DNA of 64,000 nucleotides from CAZKVJ01 sp964556225 (lineage in GTDB: Bacteria > Actinomycetota > Acidimicrobiia > Acidimicrobiales > Ilumatobacteraceae), in NCBI GenBank assembly GCA_964556225.1, contig CAZKVJ010000008.1, positions 62,001 through 126,000 on the forward strand, given 5' to 3'. Positions 27,939-36,758 of this stretch are shown piece by piece (position 1 is the stretch's first letter; each line of letters begins with the position of its first letter). The position numbers and the translations under genes were made by a program. Below the pieces are notes generated by a model. That model saw only the letters and a list, made by a program, of their open reading frames with translations, had not been told where the DNA came from and ran no database searches.

Positions 27939-29831
27939 TCAGGGGGTGACGATCGGGAACGCGCGGTCCACGGGGGCGAGCAGCGACACGAGGCGGACGA
28001 GCGCCGACGGGTCGCCGTCGATGCCGACCCGACCGTCGGCGACCGCAGCCCCCATGTCCACCGAACCGGTGACCAGCCCGATCAGCGTCGGGCGGCTCAG
28101 CGTGAACACCGGCCCACCCGGCGCCGGAGCCGCGGCCCTCTTGTGGTTCAGCACCCCGTTGCGCAGCTCGGCCACGTGGGTGACGCCCGAGTCGGTCATC
28201 ACCAGCGACAGCACGAGCCGCTCGTCCCACGCCTTCGGGCCGTCGATGCGGATGGCGAGGCTGTCGAGGAGCTGATCGACGGGGAGCGCGCCCACGATGT
28301 CCGGCGCTTGCGCGGACGTCGGGGTGCCGAAGATGCCGCTGCGCAGCTCCGTGGCTCCCGAGAGGAACACGCACCGCCAGGTGCCGTTCTCGGCGCCGAA
28401 CCCGAGCTGCTCGAACGCGTCCGCCTGCAGGGTCCTCGCCGCCTCGTGCGTCTCGTCGGCGAACAGCACGTGGTTGAGCACCTCGACCGCCCACCGGTAG
28501 TCACCCTCGTCGAACGCCTGTCTGGCCACGGCCACCGCTGCGTCGGCGCCGCCCATCGCCGCGACGTACCGCTTGGCCACCTCCTCCGGCGGGTGGGGCC
28601 AGAGATGCGCCGGGTTCCCGTCGTACCAGCCCAGATACCGCTGGTAGATGGCCTTCACGTTGTGGCTGACCGAGCCGTAGTAGCCGTGCGTGTGCCAGGC
28701 GGCCGCGAGCGCCGGCGGCATCTCCAGCCGCTCGGCGATCTCGGCGCCCACGAAGCCCTGGTTGAGCAGGCGCAGTGTCTGGTCGTGCAGGTAGGCGTAC
28801 ATGTCGCGCTGCATGGCCAGGAACTCCACCGCCCGCTCGCGCCCCCACGTCGGCCAGTGGTGCGAGGCGAAGACCAGGTCCAGCTCCCCACCCCACAGGT
28901 CGATCGTCTCGGTCAGGTACGCCGCCCACGCCCGGGCATCACGCACCACCGCCCCCCGCAGCGTGAGGATGTTGTGCAGCGTGTGCGACGTGTTCTCGGC
29001 CGCGCACAGCGCCCGGAACCCCGGAAAGTAGAAGTTCATCTCCGCCGGGGCCTCGGTGCCCGGCGTCACCTGGAACACGATCCGCACCCCGTCGATCGTG
29101 AGCTCCTGGCCCGTGGTGGTGATGTCGATGGTCGGAGGGATCAGTGTCGGCTCGCCGGTGGAGGTGGTCTGGCCGAGCCCACACCCGATCTGGCCGGCCG
29201 GCCCCTTCTCCAGCAGCGCCCCGTACATGTAGCCGGCCCGCCGGGCCATCGCGGTGCCGGCATAGACGTTCTCGGCGATGGCGTACTCCATGAAGCCTTC
29301 GGGAGCGATCACCGGCACCCGACCGGCGTCGACATCCTCCTGGCTGATGATGCCCTTCACGCCACCGAAGTGGTCGATGTGCGAGTGGGTGTAGATCATC
29401 GCCGTGACCGCACGCTCACCGCGGTGCTGGCGGTACAGCGCCCAGGCGGCGGCGGCCGTCTCCTTGCAGATCAGCGGATCGATGACGATCACGCCGGTGT
29501 CGCCCTCGACGAACGTCACGTTCGACAGGTCGAAGCCCCGCACTTGGTAGATGCCGGGCACCACCTCGAACAGCCCGTCCATCGCGCACAGCTGCCCCTG
29601 GCGCCACAGGCTGGGGTGGGCGGTGTCGGGGACGGGACCTTCGAGGAAGGTGTAGGCGTCGAGATCCCACACGACGCGCCCGTCCGCAGCCCGGATCTGG
29701 CGTTCCTCGCTGGTGGCGATGAAGCCGCGCCGGGCGTCGTCGAAGTCCTGGGTGTCGTGCACGGGCAATGACGCGGACGACGCGGCGATGCTCCGGCGGG
29801 TGGCGTCGGTCGGTCCGGAGCTGCTCGGCAT
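27939..29831 (-). CDS. linear alkylsulfatase, metallo-beta-lactamase fold (SdsA1/BDS1-like)
   Basis: 630 residues. The Zn site YTHSHIDHFGG (HxHxDH) with later AAENTSHTLHN and ASHHWPTWG, a helical dimerisation part (about 370-480) and a C-terminal SCP2-like substrate-binding domain (about 500-630) match the secondary/primary alkylsulfatase family that releases sulfate from SDS-like esters. No signal peptide is evident, so it is probably intracellular. Placed next to siroheme and sulfate-activation genes, it plausibly feeds sulfate into assimilation. The gene is bracketed by palindromes A1 and A2. Confidence 0.9.
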   Translation of the reverse strand: MPSSSGPTDATRRSIAASSASLPVHDTQDFDDARRGFIATSEERQIRAADGRVVWDLDAYTFLEGPVPDTAHPSLWRQGQLCAMDGLFEVVPGIYQVRGFDLSNVTFVEGDTGVIVIDPLICKETAAAAWALYRQHRGERAVTAMIYTHSHIDHFGGVKGIISQEDVDAGRVPVIAPEGFMEYAIAENVYAGTAMARRAGYMYGALLEKGPAGQIGCGLGQTTSTGEPTLIPPTIDITTTGQELTIDGVRIVFQVTPGTEAPAEMNFYFPGFRALCAAENTSHTLHNILTLRGAVVRDARAWAAYLTETIDLWGGELDLVFASHHWPTWGRERAVEFLAMQRDMYAYLHDQTLRLLNQGFVGAEIAERLEMPPALAAAWHTHGYYGSVSHNVKAIYQRYLGWYDGNPAHLWPHPPEEVAKRYVAAMGGADAAVAVARQAFDEGDYRWAVEVLNHVLFADETHEAARTLQADAFEQLGFGAENGTWRCVFLSGATELRSGIFGTPTSAQAPDIVGALPVDQLLDSLAIRIDGPKAWDERLVLSLVMTDSGVTHVAELRNGVLNHKRAAAPAPGGPVFTLSRPTLIGLVTGSVDMGAAVADGRVGIDGDPSALVRLVSLLAPVDRAFPIVTP

Positions 29832-29865
29832 GACCGGACCCTACGACGCCGGCCGCCCGCCGCCA

Positions 29866-29914
29866 CGCGTTTGTTCGACTTGCAGGCGTTTCTGCCGCCA
29901 AGTCGACCAAACGC
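29866..29914. repeat. palindromic element A, copy 2 (inverted relative to copy 1)
   Basis: 49 bp with outer arms GCGTTTGTTCGACTTG and CAAGTCGACCAAACGC, pairing over 16 bp with 1 mismatch, and core GCGTTTCTGC (reverse complement of the copy 1 core). It begins 5 bp after the siroheme synthase stop and 35 bp upstream of the alkylsulfatase start. A terminator role is possible. Confidence 0.8.
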
Positions 29915-29919
29915 AGGGG

Positions 29920-30483
29920 TCAGGCGGTGGCGAGGCGGGCGGCGGCGAGCGCAGCGTCGATGATGGGAGCCCAGTCGATCGCCTCGGTGGAGCCCCCGCG
30001 GGCGTGCACCTCGGCCCGTTGGGCGGCGAGCAGCTCCGCCGCGATCGCGACCTCCTCGCCGACCACCTCGGCGATCTCGTCCCGCAGGCGACGGGCCAGC
30101 GCCGGGCTGGCACCGCCGGTGCCCACCGCCACCGTGACCGGCCCTCGACGCAGCACGGCCGGCAGCACGAACGTGCACTGCGCCGGGTCGTCGGCAGCGT
30201 TCACCCAGACCCCCGCGGCCCGGGCATCGGCGGACACCCGCGCGTCGACGTCTTGGTCGCCGGTCGCCGTGACGACCAGGCGGTGGCCGTCGATGTCACC
30301 GCGGCGGTACGGGCGGCGCTCCACCCTCGTGGCGCCGACCACGCTCGGATCGATCTCCGGCGCCACCACCGTCACCCGAGCCCCGGCCGCCAGGAGACCC
30401 TCGACCTTGCGCGCTGCGACGGGCCCACCGCCCACCACCAGGACCGCGACGTCCTGCAGCTGGAGCACGACGGGGTACGACAT
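29920..30483 (-). CDS. siroheme synthase: precorrin-2 dehydrogenase / sirohydrochlorin ferrochelatase
   Basis: 187 residues, the Met8/CysG-B type. The NAD-binding start VVLQLQDVAVLVVGGGPVAARKVEGLL, a short Rossmann domain, then DDPAQCTFVLPAVLRRGPVTVAVGTGGASPALARRLRDEI are diagnostic. It makes siroheme from precorrin-2, which is made by the SUMT encoded at 33.4 kb; siroheme is needed by the reductase at 19.7 kb. It is divergent from cysH across a 66-bp gap that holds the shared motif. Confidence 0.93.
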   Translation of the reverse strand: MSYPVVLQLQDVAVLVVGGGPVAARKVEGLLAAGARVTVVAPEIDPSVVGATRVERRPYRRGDIDGHRLVVTATGDQDVDARVSADARAAGVWVNAADDPAQCTFVLPAVLRRGPVTVAVGTGGASPALARRLRDEIAEVVGEEVAIAAELLAAQRAEVHARGGSTEAIDWAPIIDAALAAARLATA

Positions 30484-30512
30484 GACGGTCAGACTAGCCG
30501 ATTCCCATAAAT

Positions 30513-30543
30513 GTTGATCGTTTTAGTCGGCTTTGGCTAACCT
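30513..30543. promoter_or_regulatory. putative sulfur-regulon operator/promoter between siroheme synthase and cysH
   Basis: AT-rich island. Bases 30513-30534 match the sulfite reductase upstream motif at 17 of 22 positions, including TAGTCGGCTTT (30524-30534). For cysH, a -35-like TTGATC (30514-30519) and a -10-like TAACCT (30538-30543) are spaced 18 bp, with the shared 11-mer in the spacer, a classic place for a repressor or activator. Confidence 0.5.
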
Positions 30544-30549
30544 GCGCTC

Positions 30550-31221
30550 ATGCCCGACGCTCCCCCACTTCCGGATCTCGAAGGGGTCCACCCGGCCGAT
30601 GTCGTGCGATGGGCGCACGAGACCTTCGACGACGGACTCGTCGTCACCGCCAGCTTCGAAGACGCCGCGCTCGTCCACCTTGCGGCAACGCATGCCCCTG
30701 GCGCGCCGATCGTGCTGCTCGACACCCAGTACCTGTTCGCCGAGACGCTCTGGTACGTCGACGCGCTGCGCCGCCGGCTCGACCTGAACCTCCAGGTGGT
30801 CCGCCCGGACGCGTCGGTCGAGCCCGACGATCGTTGGCGCCACGACATCGAGGACTGCTGCCGGGTCCGCAAGGTCGAGCCGCTCGAGCGAGCGCTCGCC
30901 GGGCGGACGGCGTGGATCACCGGCATCCGCCGGGCCGACGGTCCGACTCGCGCCGATGCCCCCGTGGTGTCCTGGGACGCTGCGCGCTCCGTCGTGAAGA
31001 TCAACCCGCTGGCGGCGATGAGCGACGCCGACCTCGACCTCTACCACCACCGGTACGGCCTGCCCCGAAACCCGCTCACGGCGCGCGGCTACCCGTCGAT
31101 CGGCTGCTGGCCGTGCACGCGCCCGGTCGCGCCCGGCGAGGACCGGCGCGCGGGCCGTTGGGCCGGTTCGGCGAAGACGGAGTGCGGGCTGCACCCCACC
31201 ACCACGGCGACCGCACCGTGA
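30550..31221 (+). CDS. cysH: adenylylsulfate (APS) reductase, 4Fe-4S type
   Basis: 223 residues. The Cys pairs C103-C104 (EDCCRVRKVEPL) and C186-C189 (GCWPC) mark the iron-sulfur APS reductase, as opposed to PAPS reductases that lack them. The catalytic Cys212 is in TECGLH. It reduces APS to sulfite with thioredoxin. The lack of an APS kinase gene here fits direct APS reduction. First gene of cysH-cysD-cysN-sumT, with overlaps of 1-4 bp throughout. Confidence 0.95.
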   Translation: MPDAPPLPDLEGVHPADVVRWAHETFDDGLVVTASFEDAALVHLAATHAPGAPIVLLDTQYLFAETLWYVDALRRRLDLNLQVVRPDASVEPDDRWRHDIEDCCRVRKVEPLERALAGRTAWITGIRRADGPTRADAPVVSWDAARSVVKINPLAAMSDADLDLYHHRYGLPRNPLTARGYPSIGCWPCTRPVAPGEDRRAGRWAGSAKTECGLHPTTTATAP

Positions 31222-32120
31222 GCGCGCTCTCGTCACTGGACCACCTCGAAGACGAGGCGGTCACGATCATCCGCGAGGTCACCGCCGAGTGCGAGTCGCC
31301 GGTGTTGCTCTTCAGCGGCGGCAAGGACTCGGCCGTGCTGCTCCACCTCGCCGCGAAGGCGACGCGCCCCGGTGCGCTGCCGTTCCCAGTGCTGCACGTC
31401 GACACCGGGCACAACTTTCCCGAGGTGTACGACTACCGCGACCGCCTCGCCGCGCACTACGGCGCCACGCTGCTCGTCGCCAGCGTCCAGGAATCGATCG
31501 ATCGAGGCCGGGTGGTCGAGGACCCCGGTCCCCGCGCGAGCCGGAACCGGCTGCAGTCGGTCACCCTCCTCGACGCCATCGCCGAGCACGGCTTCGATGC
31601 TGCGTTCGGCGGCGGCCGGCGCGACGAGGACAAGGCGAGGGCCAAGGAACGGATCCTCTCGTTCCGCGATCGTGAGGGCCGCTGGGAGCCCCGCCGGCAG
31701 CGTCCCGAGCCCTGGAACCTGCTGAACCCTCGGATCCGCAAGGGCGAGCACCTGCGGGCCTTCCCGCTGTCGAACTGGACGGAGCTCGACGTGTGGCGGT
31801 ACATCGCCGCCGAGCGGGTGGCGCTGCCGTCGATCTACTTCGCCCACCGGCGCGTCGTGGTCGAGCGCGATGGGATGCTGCTCGCGGTCGGCGGGCCGGT
31901 CGTCCCCGAGCCGGGTGAGGTGGTCACGGAGGCGACCGTGCGCTACCGGACCGTCGGTGACATGAGCTGCACTGCGGCGGTGCGCTCCCACGCGTCCACC
32001 GTCGACGAGGTGCTGGCCGAGGTTGGCGCCGCTCGCGTCACCGAGCGCGGCGCCACCCGCGCCGACGACGGCTTCAGCGAGGCCGCCATGGAGGACCGCA
32101 AGCGGGAGGGCTACTTCTGA
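31218..32120 (+). CDS. cysD: sulfate adenylyltransferase subunit 2
   Basis: 300 residues. PP-loop LLFSGGKDSAVLLHLA, HVDTGHNFPEVYDYRD, FGGGRRDEDKARAKERI and FPLSNWTELDVWRYI are all CysD hallmarks. Catalytic subunit of ATP sulfurylase (ATP + sulfate to APS), working with CysN. The GTG at 31218 overlaps the cysH stop; TGATG joins it to cysN. Confidence 0.96.
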   Translation: MSALSSLDHLEDEAVTIIREVTAECESPVLLFSGGKDSAVLLHLAAKATRPGALPFPVLHVDTGHNFPEVYDYRDRLAAHYGATLLVASVQESIDRGRVVEDPGPRASRNRLQSVTLLDAIAEHGFDAAFGGGRRDEDKARAKERILSFRDREGRWEPRRQRPEPWNLLNPRIRKGEHLRAFPLSNWTELDVWRYIAAERVALPSIYFAHRRVVVERDGMLLAVGGPVVPEPGEVVTEATVRYRTVGDMSCTAAVRSHASTVDEVLAEVGAARVTERGATRADDGFSEAAMEDRKREGYF

Positions 32121-33394
32121 TGACGTCTGCGCTGACCGTGGCGCCCCAGCTGCGCATCGCCACCGCCGGCTCCGTGGACGACGGCAAGTCCACGCTCATC
32201 GGGCGGCTGCTCCACGACTCCAAGGCCGTGTTCGAGGACCAGCTGCACGCCGTGGCCAGGGCGAGCCGGCGCTACGGCGACGGCGAGCTGAACCTTGCCC
32301 TGCTCACCGACGGCCTGCGGGCCGAGCGTGAGCAAGGCATCACCATCGACGTCGCCTACCGCTACTTCGCCACCCCGCGCAGGGGTTTCGTCGTGGCCGA
32401 CACCCCGGGGCACGCCCAGTACACCCGCAACATGGTCACCGGCGCGTCCGTCAGCGACGTCGCCATCGTGCTCGTCGACGCCCGCAAGGGCGCTGTCGAT
32501 CAGACCACCCGGCACGTCGCGGTGGCGGCGCTGCTCGGCGTGGAGGCGATCGTGCTCGCCGTCAACAAGATGGATCTGGTCGGCTGGGACGAGGGGGTGT
32601 TCGACCGGGTGGCCAAGGAGGTGCGCTCGCTCGTGGATGCGATCTCGGCCGACGTGCCGGTGATCGCCATCCCGGTCAGCGCGCTGCTCGGCGACAACGT
32701 GGTCGAACGGTCCACGAACGCCCCTTGGTACGCCGGCCCGGCGATGCTCGAGCTGCTCGAGGACTTCCACCCAGCGGCTCGGCGGCAGCCGGGCGCCCGC
32801 CTCGCCGTGCAGTGGGTGATCCGTCCCCGCCGGGACGGCCACCACGACTCCCGGTCGTACGCCGGGCGCCTCGCCGGCGGTCCGCTCGAGGTGGGCGCCG
32901 ACGTCGTGGTGCTGCCGTCCGCCCGGCGCACCCGGGTGGTCGGGATCGACCGCAGCGGCGAGCCGATCGAGCGCGCCGAGACGGGACACGCCGTGGCCCT
33001 GCGCCTCGCCGACGAGCTCGACGTCGGCCGTGGGGCGGTGATCGTGGACGCTGGGGCGGCCCGTCATCCCGTGGTGGCCACGGAGGTGGTCGCCGACGTC
33101 TGCTGGATGAGCGAGCGGCCGCTCGACCCCGGGAGCCGGTGGGTGGCCAAGCATCTCACCTCGACGGTGCGCGCCACCGTCGACTCCATCGAGCACCGTC
33201 TGGCCCTTGACTCGCTCCGCTGGGAGGCGGCCACCCAGCTGTCGCTGAACGACCTCGGCCGGGTGCACCTGCGCCTCGTCGACCCCATCGTCGCTGACCC
33301 GTACACCGTCCAGCACGAGGGTGGCCGGATGGTGCTGATCGACGAGGCCACGAACGACACCGCCGCGGCCGTGATGATCCGGGAGGCCCGGTGA
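32120..33394 (+). CDS. cysN: sulfate adenylyltransferase subunit 1 (GTPase)
   Basis: 424 residues. G1 GSVDDGKSTLIGRLLHD, G3 DTPGHAQYTRNM and G4 NKMDLVGW, followed by two EF-Tu-like beta-barrel domains. GTP hydrolysis drives APS formation by CysD. It ends without a C-terminal APS kinase (CysC) domain, consistent with the APS-reductase route. Confidence 0.95.
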   Translation: MTSALTVAPQLRIATAGSVDDGKSTLIGRLLHDSKAVFEDQLHAVARASRRYGDGELNLALLTDGLRAEREQGITIDVAYRYFATPRRGFVVADTPGHAQYTRNMVTGASVSDVAIVLVDARKGAVDQTTRHVAVAALLGVEAIVLAVNKMDLVGWDEGVFDRVAKEVRSLVDAISADVPVIAIPVSALLGDNVVERSTNAPWYAGPAMLELLEDFHPAARRQPGARLAVQWVIRPRRDGHHDSRSYAGRLAGGPLEVGADVVVLPSARRTRVVGIDRSGEPIERAETGHAVALRLADELDVGRGAVIVDAGAARHPVVATEVVADVCWMSERPLDPGSRWVAKHLTSTVRATVDSIEHRLALDSLRWEAATQLSLNDLGRVHLRLVDPIVADPYTVQHEGGRMVLIDEATNDTAAAVMIREAR

Positions 33395-34122
33395 GCGGCG
33401 TCGCCCTGGTCGGCGCTGGCCCGGGCGACCCTGAGCTGCTCACCGTCCGAGCCGCCCGGCTGCTGGCCGAGGCCGACGTCGTCGTGCACGACGCGCTCGT
33501 CGACCGCCGCGTGCTCGACCTCGCCCATCCGGCCGCCGAGCTGATCGACGTCGGCAAGCGTCCCGGGCGCGGCGTGGCACAGGAGCTGATCAGCGCCCTG
33601 CTGGTGGAGCTGGGTCGCGGGGGCCGCCGGGTGGTGCGGTTGAAGGGCGGCGACCCGTTCGTGTTCGGTCGCGGGGGCGAGGAGGCGCTGGCACTGGCCG
33701 CCGCAGGCATCCCGTGCACGGTGGTGCCCGGCATCTCGTCGGCGCTCGCGGCGCCGGCCGCCGCCGGTGTGCCGCTCACCCACCGAGGGGTGTCCGCCAG
33801 CTTCACGGTCGTCACCGGCCACCGGGTGGACGGCGCCGACGAGCCGGACTGGGCCGCGCTGGCGCGCACGGGCGGCACGCTCGTGGTGCTGATGGGGGTG
33901 GCCGGCCGAGCCCACATCGCGGACCGGCTCGTCGCCGGTGGGCTCGACCCGGCGACCCCCGTCGCCACCACGATGTCCGCCACGACCGGGGCCGAGGAGA
34001 TCGTGCGCTGCCGGCTCGACCAGCTGGGCGTGGTCGACGTCCGCTCACCTGCCGTGCTCGTCATCGGCGCCGTGGCGGCGCTCGACCTGATGCTCCTGCC
34101 CGCTCTGGTCGCCGCGGCCTGA
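33391..34122 (+). CDS. uroporphyrinogen-III C-methyltransferase
   Basis: 243 residues, SUMT (CobA/CysG-A type). SAM-binding GAGPGDPELLTVRAARLL, VVHDALVDRRVLDLA, RLKGGDPFVFGRGGEEAL, VVPGISSALAAPAAAGVPLTHRG and LMGVAGRAHIADRL are diagnostic. It makes precorrin-2 for siroheme. Its place in the cys operon says the product serves sulfite reduction, not B12. The GTG overlaps the cysN stop. Confidence 0.94.
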   Translation: MSGVALVGAGPGDPELLTVRAARLLAEADVVVHDALVDRRVLDLAHPAAELIDVGKRPGRGVAQELISALLVELGRGGRRVVRLKGGDPFVFGRGGEEALALAAAGIPCTVVPGISSALAAPAAAGVPLTHRGVSASFTVVTGHRVDGADEPDWAALARTGGTLVVLMGVAGRAHIADRLVAGGLDPATPVATTMSATTGAEEIVRCRLDQLGVVDVRSPAVLVIGAVAALDLMLLPALVAAA

Positions 34123-34136
34123 CCCCGATCCGGCCC

Positions 34137-34919
34137 ATGACGCTGATCGATCACCCACCCACCGCCGTCGACGCGCCGCCTGCGGTACGCCTGAACGGCG
34201 TGTCGAAGGTGCACGGTCAGGGCCGCGACCGGGTGCTGGCACTCGACCGCGTCGACCTGGACGTGGCCCCCGGTCAGGTCGTGTGCGTGGTCGGCGCATC
34301 GGGATGTGGCAAGTCGACGTTGCTGAACCTCGTCGCCGGGCTGGAGCAGCCGACGACCGGCACGGTCGAGGTTCCCGGGCGAACGTCGTTCATGTTCCAG
34401 GACTCGGCGCTGTTCCCATGGCTCACGGTCCGGCGCAACGTGGAGCTGGCGCTGCGCCTGGACGGCGTCGGGCGGGCGCGCCGGCGGGCCGAGGCCGAGA
34501 CGCTGCTGGCCCTGGTGCACCTCGAGGGCTTCGCCGACCACCGGCCGCACGAGCTCTCGGGCGGCATGCGCCAGCGGGTCGCGCTCGCTCGTGCGCTGGC
34601 GCGTCACGCCGACGTCGCGCTGATGGACGAGCCGTTCGGCGCGCTCGATGCCATGACCCGCGACCTGCTCCACGACGAGCTCGAGCGGATCTGCACCGAG
34701 CGACGGAACAGCGTGCTGTTCGTGACCCACAACGTGCGTGAGGCGGTCCGACTCGGCGATCGGGTGGTGCTGCTGTCCAGCCGGCCCGGCCGGGTGGTCG
34801 CCGACGTGGAGGTGGCGCTCCCGCGACCCCGACGCATCGAGGACCGCGCCGTGTCGGAGCTGGCCGTCGAGATCACGAGCTGGTTGCGCCAGGAGGTGGC
34901 CCGCCATGGCCGTCGCTGA
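34137..34919 (+). CDS. ABC transporter ATPase, SsuB/TauB-like
   Basis: 260 residues. Walker A VVGASGCGKSTLLNLVAG, Q-loop FMFQDSALFPWLTV, signature LSGGMRQRVALARAL, Walker B VALMDEPFGALDAMTRD and switch FVTHNVREAV. The pattern is that of the nitrate/sulfonate/taurine importer family. It follows sumT by 14 bp, so it is probably the fifth gene of the cys operon. Substrate inferred from context: sulfonate, sulfate ester or similar organosulfur compound. Confidence 0.87.
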   Translation: MTLIDHPPTAVDAPPAVRLNGVSKVHGQGRDRVLALDRVDLDVAPGQVVCVVGASGCGKSTLLNLVAGLEQPTTGTVEVPGRTSFMFQDSALFPWLTVRRNVELALRLDGVGRARRRAEAETLLALVHLEGFADHRPHELSGGMRQRVALARALARHADVALMDEPFGALDAMTRDLLHDELERICTERRNSVLFVTHNVREAVRLGDRVVLLSSRPGRVVADVEVALPRPRRIEDRAVSELAVEITSWLRQEVARHGRR

Positions 34920-35760
34920 GCCGACGGCGGAGCTCGCCGGCCTCGACGCGCTCGACACCTCGTCGCCCCGCTCGCCGTCACGAGCCTCACGCTGGTGGTC
35001 GGCCGCCTGGCCGAAGCTGGTCGCCGTCGCGCTGGCGATCGGCGCCTGGCAGCTGCTGGTGTGGAGCCGGTGGCGCTCCGACGCCGTGCTGCCCCCGCCA
35101 GGGGCCGTGCTGGAGCGCTTCGCCGTGGACGTCACCACGGCCGCCACCTGGCAGGCCGCCGCGACCACCGTGCGCCGGGCGCTGACGGGCTTTGCCGTCG
35201 CCGCCGCCATCGGCGCCGCCGTCGGTCTCGCCGTCGCTCGGTCCCGCCCGCTTCGGGCCGGGACGGCGTCGCTGATCACCGGCGTGCAGGCGATGCCCTC
35301 GATCGCGTGGTTCCCCCTGGCGCTCGTGCTGTTCGGGCCGTCGGAGCCGGCGATCCTGCTGGTCGTCCTCATCGGTGCTGCACCGTCGGTGGCGAACGGC
35401 GTCGTCTCGGGTGTCGACCACGTCCCCCCGCTGCTGCACCGAGCCGGCCGGGCACTCGGGGCAACTGGCTGGCGTGCCTACCGGCACGTGATCGGTCCCG
35501 CTGCGCTGCCCTCCGTGCTGGCCGGGCTGAAGCAGGGCTGGGCCTTTGCGTGGCGCAGCCTGCTCGCCGGCGAGCTGGTCGTCAGCATTGCCGCCGCGCC
35601 GTCGCTCGGCGGGCGCATGCAGCAGCAGCGGGAGACGGCCGACACGGTCGGACTGATGTCGGTGATGGTCCTCGTGCTGCTCATCGGCATCGCCGTCGAC
35701 GCGCTGGCCTTCACCACCGCCGAGCGCGCCCTGCGCCGCCGGCGAGGGCTCAGCTCGTAG
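34906..35760 (+). CDS. ABC transporter permease, SsuC/TauC-like
   Basis: 284 residues with about six membrane helices. The EAA-type loop GATGWRAYRHVIGPAALPSVLAGLKQGWAFAWRSLLAGEL is typical of SsuC/TauC/NrtB. The ATG overlaps the ATPase gene by 14 bp, with AGGAGG at 34891-34896. No periplasmic-binding-protein gene is adjacent or elsewhere in this window, so the solute receptor must be encoded elsewhere or has been lost. Confidence 0.88.
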   Translation: MAVAEPTAELAGLDALDTSSPRSPSRASRWWSAAWPKLVAVALAIGAWQLLVWSRWRSDAVLPPPGAVLERFAVDVTTAATWQAAATTVRRALTGFAVAAAIGAAVGLAVARSRPLRAGTASLITGVQAMPSIAWFPLALVLFGPSEPAILLVVLIGAAPSVANGVVSGVDHVPPLLHRAGRALGATGWRAYRHVIGPAALPSVLAGLKQGWAFAWRSLLAGELVVSIAAAPSLGGRMQQQRETADTVGLMSVMVLVLLIGIAVDALAFTTAERALRRRRGLSS

Positions 35761-36751
35761 GCGGCGTGTTGATCCCCTGACGCAGTCCGGGTTCCACGCT
35801 GGTGAAGGAGTGGGCGGCGAGCCACAGCCGCAGCAGGTGGCGCCGCTTCGCCGGATCCTCGTCGTCCTCGTACGCCTCCCGGGCGTGGAGGATGCGACCG
35901 TTGTCGATGAGCTGCACGTCGCCGGGCTCGAACTCCATCTCCACGTGGAACGCCGGGTCGTTGGCGATCGACTCGATGAGCGCCATCGCCTCGAGCTGCT
36001 CGGGCGTCAGCCGGGGGACGTCGGAATGGCGCTGGGCGTCGCGGATGTACCAGCCGATGTAGAACAGCCGAGGCCCTGAGGCCAGCTCGACGAGCGGAGC
36101 CAGGCTGAACCACGGCCGCTCGCCCTGGCCCTGCTCGCCCTGGCGATCCCAGCACATCGGCTGGGCCAGCACGTCGAGCAGCTGCGGGCGCCGACGGCGG
36201 ATCTCTTCGATGACCGCGCGGGAGCTGACGACGCGGCTCTCGCCGCCGCTCCTGGCGCGATGCAGGCACAGCAGTCCAACCACGTCGGCGCCGTCGGTGT
36301 GGAAGTCCTGGCGCGCACGGGTGCGATAGAGGCGAACGGGCCGGTCATCGTCAGGGAGACGTTCGTCGCGGATGTGGGTGAGGAGGTCGCCGGCGGCGTT
36401 CTGACCGACCGGGCGGCCCAGGTGCAGACCGAGTCCGACGAAGCCCACCTCGACCTCGTCGGGCGCGAGGAGATCGACCGGGAAGCCACGCAGCAGCACG
36501 AACCCCCGGCCCTCGTGCACCATGGCCGACCACACGGCGACCTTCGCCGACAGGGTGGGCAACGGGAACGACTCGCGCCGCAGCGACTGCGGGGTCTCCC
36601 CCGCTGCCACGGCGGCGCGGGCCGCCGCCGCGATCTCCTCCCGGTCGGCGGCATCGAGCGGGACGCACCAGTCGGCGCCGGCAGCCACGTCGGCCGCCCG
36701 CCAGTCCCACGGCGGGCGGTCCGACACGGTGAGCTCGTGCGGCGGGGTCAT
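35750..36751 (-). CDS. TauD/TfdA-family Fe(II)/2-oxoglutarate dioxygenase
   Basis: 333 residues. The facial triad is H-x-D in DFHTDGADVVGLL plus the distal His in DNGRILHAREAYED, with a downstream Arg-rich segment (KRRHLLRLWLA) for 2-oxoglutarate. Family members hydroxylate taurine, alkylsulfates or phenoxyacids. It is convergent with the SsuBC-like genes (11-bp overlap), which suggests organosulfur use. It lies 7 bp downstream of the CadI gene, however, so it is probably transcribed with the metalloid locus. Both readings are inference. Confidence 0.85.
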   Translation of the reverse strand: MTPPHELTVSDRPPWDWRAADVAAGADWCVPLDAADREEIAAAARAAVAAGETPQSLRRESFPLPTLSAKVAVWSAMVHEGRGFVLLRGFPVDLLAPDEVEVGFVGLGLHLGRPVGQNAAGDLLTHIRDERLPDDDRPVRLYRTRARQDFHTDGADVVGLLCLHRARSGGESRVVSSRAVIEEIRRRRPQLLDVLAQPMCWDRQGEQGQGERPWFSLAPLVELASGPRLFYIGWYIRDAQRHSDVPRLTPEQLEAMALIESIANDPAFHVEMEFEPGDVQLIDNGRILHAREAYEDDEDPAKRRHLLRLWLAAHSFTSVEPGLRQGINTPPTS

Positions 36752-36758
36752 CGACCGC

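Noticed and set aside
27806..28275. Plus-strand continuation of the thioesterase-like frame
   Set aside because: After 27884 it only crosses the palindrome and then runs antisense to the alkylsulfatase, without protein character.
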